Positions 60,996-64,000 of a stretch of DNA of 64,000 nt are shown here, in pieces (position 1 is the first letter of the stretch; every line of letters starts with the position of its first letter). The position numbers and the translations under genes are program-made. The notes under the pieces are model-generated. The model was not told where the DNA came from, did not search any database, and saw nothing but the letters and a program-made list of their open reading frames with translations. Source of the stretch: Euwallacea fornicatus (lineage: Eukaryota > Arthropoda > Insecta > Coleoptera > Curculionidae); assembly GCF_040115645.1 (NCBI RefSeq), contig NC_089546.1:2453001-2517000 (forward strand). Reading direction: 5' to 3'.

Positions 60996-61639
60996 TGTTA
61001 AGGGTGTTCCTTCGATAAATGAAACACGACAAAGACAATTTGTTTTATGTAAAAATGGACTGTATTAACTTTGCACTTATCTCAAAAGAATGTAAGAATC
61101 GTGGTCTAAGTAAAGAAGAGGGAGAATGCTTATTGGGCGGGTTACACGATATGATTCGGATCACATCCCGACACCGACGCAGCTTTCACCCAACAAGACA
61201 AAAGGAAGAGCAGAGAAGAGCGAGAATTGCTCCGATTATCCCTTAAGTACTAACCCCGAAGAATTCCAACCAGGGGCGCACCACCACCAAGAACCATTAT
61301 AAGCTATGGCTACATCGAATTCCATAACTCGTGGCCATCTGGGGAATATATATACTAGTCGCTTTTCTGGGAATATTGCGGGTCCAACAAATTGACCATC
61401 AAAGCAATAGTGCCTATAGAGAAAGCTTCCTTTGACTAGTAGCACATTCCCCAACCAAAGCGTACCCTTAGCTTTGGCCTGATGGGCCATGTGGTCTGGC
61501 ACCCAGATGGTATTTTCCGAATAAGTATCGCAGTACATAGGCGTAACTTAAGGGAATAAATGACAATATATAATAAACCTAACATTAACAACAATAAAAA
61601 TAAATAGAAACAAAAACCAATAACTTAGAGTCCCTAACA
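60996..61639. mobile_element. Solo LTR, copy 2
   Basis: A 644-bp block beginning TGTTAAGGGTGTTCC and ending AGAGTCCCTAACA, flanked by a perfect AATGT duplication. The short inverted termini (TGTTA...TAACA), the 5-bp duplication and the absence of internal retroelement sequence are what a solo LTR left by recombination looks like. The block is related to 11136-11743 along its length. A 5-bp duplication fits BEL/Pao, Copia or many insect Gypsy elements; the family is undetermined, as is the orientation. Open frames here (61019-61246 plus, 61236-61538 minus) are inside the LTR. Confidence 0.82.
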
Positions 61640-61644
61640 AATGT
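61640..61644. repeat. Target-site duplication of the solo LTR, right
   Basis: AATGT, the second copy of the 5-bp duplication. Confidence 0.75.
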
Positions 61645-62165
61645 CAAAAAGAAGGAAGTAAGTTATCATCCATCATGTATTAAAATAAGAATGAGAATAA
61701 CACTAAAGCCAAATCTATGAAGGAGAAAGAAAAGCAGATGTTATTAATAACAAAAAGAAAGAAGGCACTAATTTCAAAGTTAAAAAACTCTAAATAGATG
61801 AAGGATACCCTAAATTAATTTTAAAAAAATAGCTAAAATTTAAAAAAAAGATTAAAAATTTGAAGCTCAATAAACAACTAAAAAGGAAGCGGTAGAAAAA
61901 AGAACCAACAACAAATACCAAGAATCAAGGATAAAGAAAAAAATTATAACAAAATAATGTTAAAACGATAATGGAAAAGAACAATTATTCCTAAAATAAA
62001 AATGGAAATCAAAATGTTATTGCTAAGATTAAAACATTAATTTGATGCAACAGAAAGAAAAAGAACCTGATAGTAGTATTATAAGGTAATTGAAAAAGGC
62101 TGATGGCAACTTTATGGAAAGGAGTAATAGCTATAATTAACCTAATTTGGAATAGAGTAAATAGA

Positions 62166-64000
62166 CTTTAAAGACCTAAGTGGAGAGATGTAGGTATTCA
62201 TAATACTAAAAAATTGACATGTGGGTAAACAACAACGGAAGAGAGTAAGATATTCAGTTTTTCCCCTGCTAAATGAGTGTGCTGGCAATTCTCGAATCAA
62301 ACATAAATAGCTCCTAATTGGCTCGATTAATTTCGTAAATATCTTTATTTCCCATTATGTCTGAGCTATTAATCTGAGTAGGGAAAAGTATTAAAAGGCG
62401 CCCACTTCCATCAACTGCGATATTGGATTTTTGGATCCACTTAATGAGTATAAGAACGTTTTCCAGGGGAAGCAACCGAAGAAATCGGTCGGCCTCTTGA
62501 GGATTTTATGGCGGATTAATGGCATTCCCAAACTTAAATCGTGCAGAAAAATTGCTCCTTGTTATTTTAATCAAGTAGTGTCGCAGACATTTTTCAAATA
62601 AACCCGGGTTTTGAGATTTCGGGGTCGAATTCACAATGGGCTTTCTCCTCCTTTGTAAATTTACCGAGAGCCCGGTTTGAATGCTTTGTAATGGATGTTT
62701 GGAATTTTGACGTCGACCCTGTTTTGTGTAAAAATGGCCGAACCCCTGGAAAAACGCTGTCAATGGGAAACGGTTTATTAAAGCGGAATGACTTGCCAGA
62801 AGTTTGATTGTGTTTATTTCCGGGGGAGTCTGGATTGACCTCGACCTCTGCCGCATTTTCTCGAAGATGTCGGAATAACGGAAAAATAAAACCAATCAGG
62901 GAATTTTGCATAAATAGGGAAATACTGTTCCCGGCATATGCTGGTGCACCAGGGAATTCGGGCTTGCTGGGAAGTTCATAAAAGTTACATTAAACTTTTC
63001 GCATAAGGACGTACATTCCCTTAAAACCTCCATTGATTGGCACTTGAAGTCGGGATTTCGTTGCGCACATTTGCAATTTCGTTTCCCAACCTTTTGACAC
63101 GGTTTTCTTGGAGGAAATTAGCTTAAACGCAAATCTAATCTCAGTAAAGCCGGAGCCAGTTTTGCATTAAATATCAATGGCCCTAGAGTCTTATTCCAAT
63201 TACGCAGCCCCGGCACCGGCAAAACGTGATAATCTCTCCAAATTTCGATGATTTTAATAAAATTTCACGCTAAATCTCGTTTGAATCTCTCCCGTTAATG
63301 AAATCACGCTTGTTCGGCTAATAAAGAGGCGCAACTTTGCTGCTGTTCCTGCTGCAACGTGCTCGTCTTGAACCAAAACTAATTTGGGACACCCGGAAGG
63401 TTAATGCTTCGTGTGTAATGTATGGAATCGTTTGTGAATTTCCTGAGTTTTCCTGAGTCCTTTTGTTAATATAAGTACTTTTTTTCGATCTTTAATAGTG
63501 TAATCTGTAGTTGGAATTATTCGCTAATCTGCAGGAATATAGGAAATTTTATCCTCAGCTGTAGTTTTTTACTTAGGCTTTAACTGAAGTATGGATGTCT
63601 TGCATCGTATTATTGATAGAAGTCATAAATACAACTTCTCAGCGAAAAAGACTTTTCCATGACATTTCTCCCTTGTTGCTGTATTTGCGCTTTCACAATT
63701 ATTACCAATTGAATCTATGAATTTTAATCGATTGTTAAAGACTTTTAAAGTATTCAACGTAAATAATTTAAAGCCACACACTAACCTTAAAACCCCCAAG
63801 TCTGAAAATATAACAGTATTCTTTGTCATTTCTCCTCTTCTAGTCTTTCTCAGCAAACTCTTGGTAATTATGAAATAAATAATTTTGAGAAATATATCAA
63901 ATTTTTAAAGATATATTGGTATTGAGAATATAGATTTTTATGGGTGATTTTTCTTTTTCTTCTTTTAACATGGTTGCCCCTGGTCATAGCATAGTATAGA
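62166..64000. other. GC-richer unique DNA, no gene recognised
   Basis: From about 62.26 to 63.4 kb the sequence is markedly less AT-rich, lacks transposon features and has several long stop-free stretches. Two overlapping minus-strand frames (62506-62895 and 62594-62911) are open in the same place and show no domain, so coding is not supported. The DNA has the look of unique intronic or regulatory sequence. AT-rich DNA resumes at 63.45 kb. Confidence 0.4.

Larger units (their letters stand above)
60580..62165. other. Purine-rich tract split by the solo LTR
   Basis: 60580-60985 and 61660-62165 are strikingly A- and G-rich and poor in T and C on the plus strand, for example runs of AAAGAAAGAAGG and AAAATAAAAATGG. 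The LTR between them has ordinary composition, so it was inserted into an existing asymmetric tract. Confidence 0.6.

Noticed and set aside
62506..62911. Two overlapping minus-strand frames of 129 and 105 codons
   Set aside because: Same argument: simultaneous open frames in GC-richer DNA and no recognisable motifs.
1..64000. Bacterial features such as operons, Shine-Dalgarno sites, CRISPR arrays and phage genes
   Set aside because: None present. Composition, the absence of long frames and the transposon set are those of an arthropod nuclear genome.

Overview
This window looks like repeat-rich, gene-poor nuclear DNA from an arthropod, most likely an insect. By eye it is about two-thirds A+T. 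It has no operon-like gene packing, no rRNA or tRNA that I can recognise, and no CRISPR array. I found no convincing host protein-coding exon: nearly every recognisable coding stretch belongs to a transposable element. The element set (Tc1-like and long-TIR mariner-like DNA transposons, a non-LTR retrotransposon with a YADD motif, BEL/Pao-type and R1-type fragments) is typical of insect genomes. A beetle is my guess, but nothing here proves the order. The window is probably intergenic DNA or a very long intron.

Layout. 1-5.4 kb: unassigned AT-rich DNA. 5.38-5.81 kb: a compact foldback MITE. 7.8-9.5 kb: a full-length dead Tc1-like element with both inverted ends. 10.9-12.7 kb: a foldback DNA element interrupted by a 608-bp solo-LTR-like insertion. 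12.98-14.5 kb: a dead mariner-like element that has lost one end. 16.76-17.48 kb: another MITE. 17.8-18.3 kb: GC-richer unique DNA. 19.5-21.0 kb: a second Tc1-like relic. 22.1-23.9 kb: a complete but dead mariner-like element with inverted repeats of about 240 bp, next to an (AT)n(TG)n microsatellite. 24.0-25.2 kb: a third Tc1-like relic. 26.6-27.5 kb: a foldback element. 31.8-33.1 kb: a fourth Tc1-like relic. 38.5-39.2 kb: repeat-structured DNA. 40.15-41.08 kb: a 5'-truncated non-LTR retrotransposon with a still-open reverse transcriptase frame and an 11-bp target-site duplication. 43.8-45.1 and 49.7-50.6 kb: blocks of very degenerate tandem repeats. 48.0 and 53.0 kb: single terminal arms of long-TIR elements. 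52.25-52.85 kb: a second copy of the 13-kb mariner family. 55.7-56.8 kb: a BEL/Pao pol scrap abutting an R1-like LINE 3' fragment. 61.0-61.6 kb: a second copy of the solo LTR, with a perfect 5-bp target duplication, inside a purine-rich tract.

No element here looks able to move itself. All DNA-transposase genes carry stops, frameshifts or lost catalytic residues, and the LINE lacks the 5' part of its ORF. The order of insertion can be read in places: the LTR landed inside an existing foldback element, and the LINE is among the youngest inserts because its frame is intact and its target duplication perfect. The most interesting structural signal is that several unrelated-looking long-TIR elements carry a second, inner copy of the terminal CAGGGTG-type motif about 108-124 bp from the end, resembling an IR/DR arrangement. 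I did not find evidence of a novel biological system.
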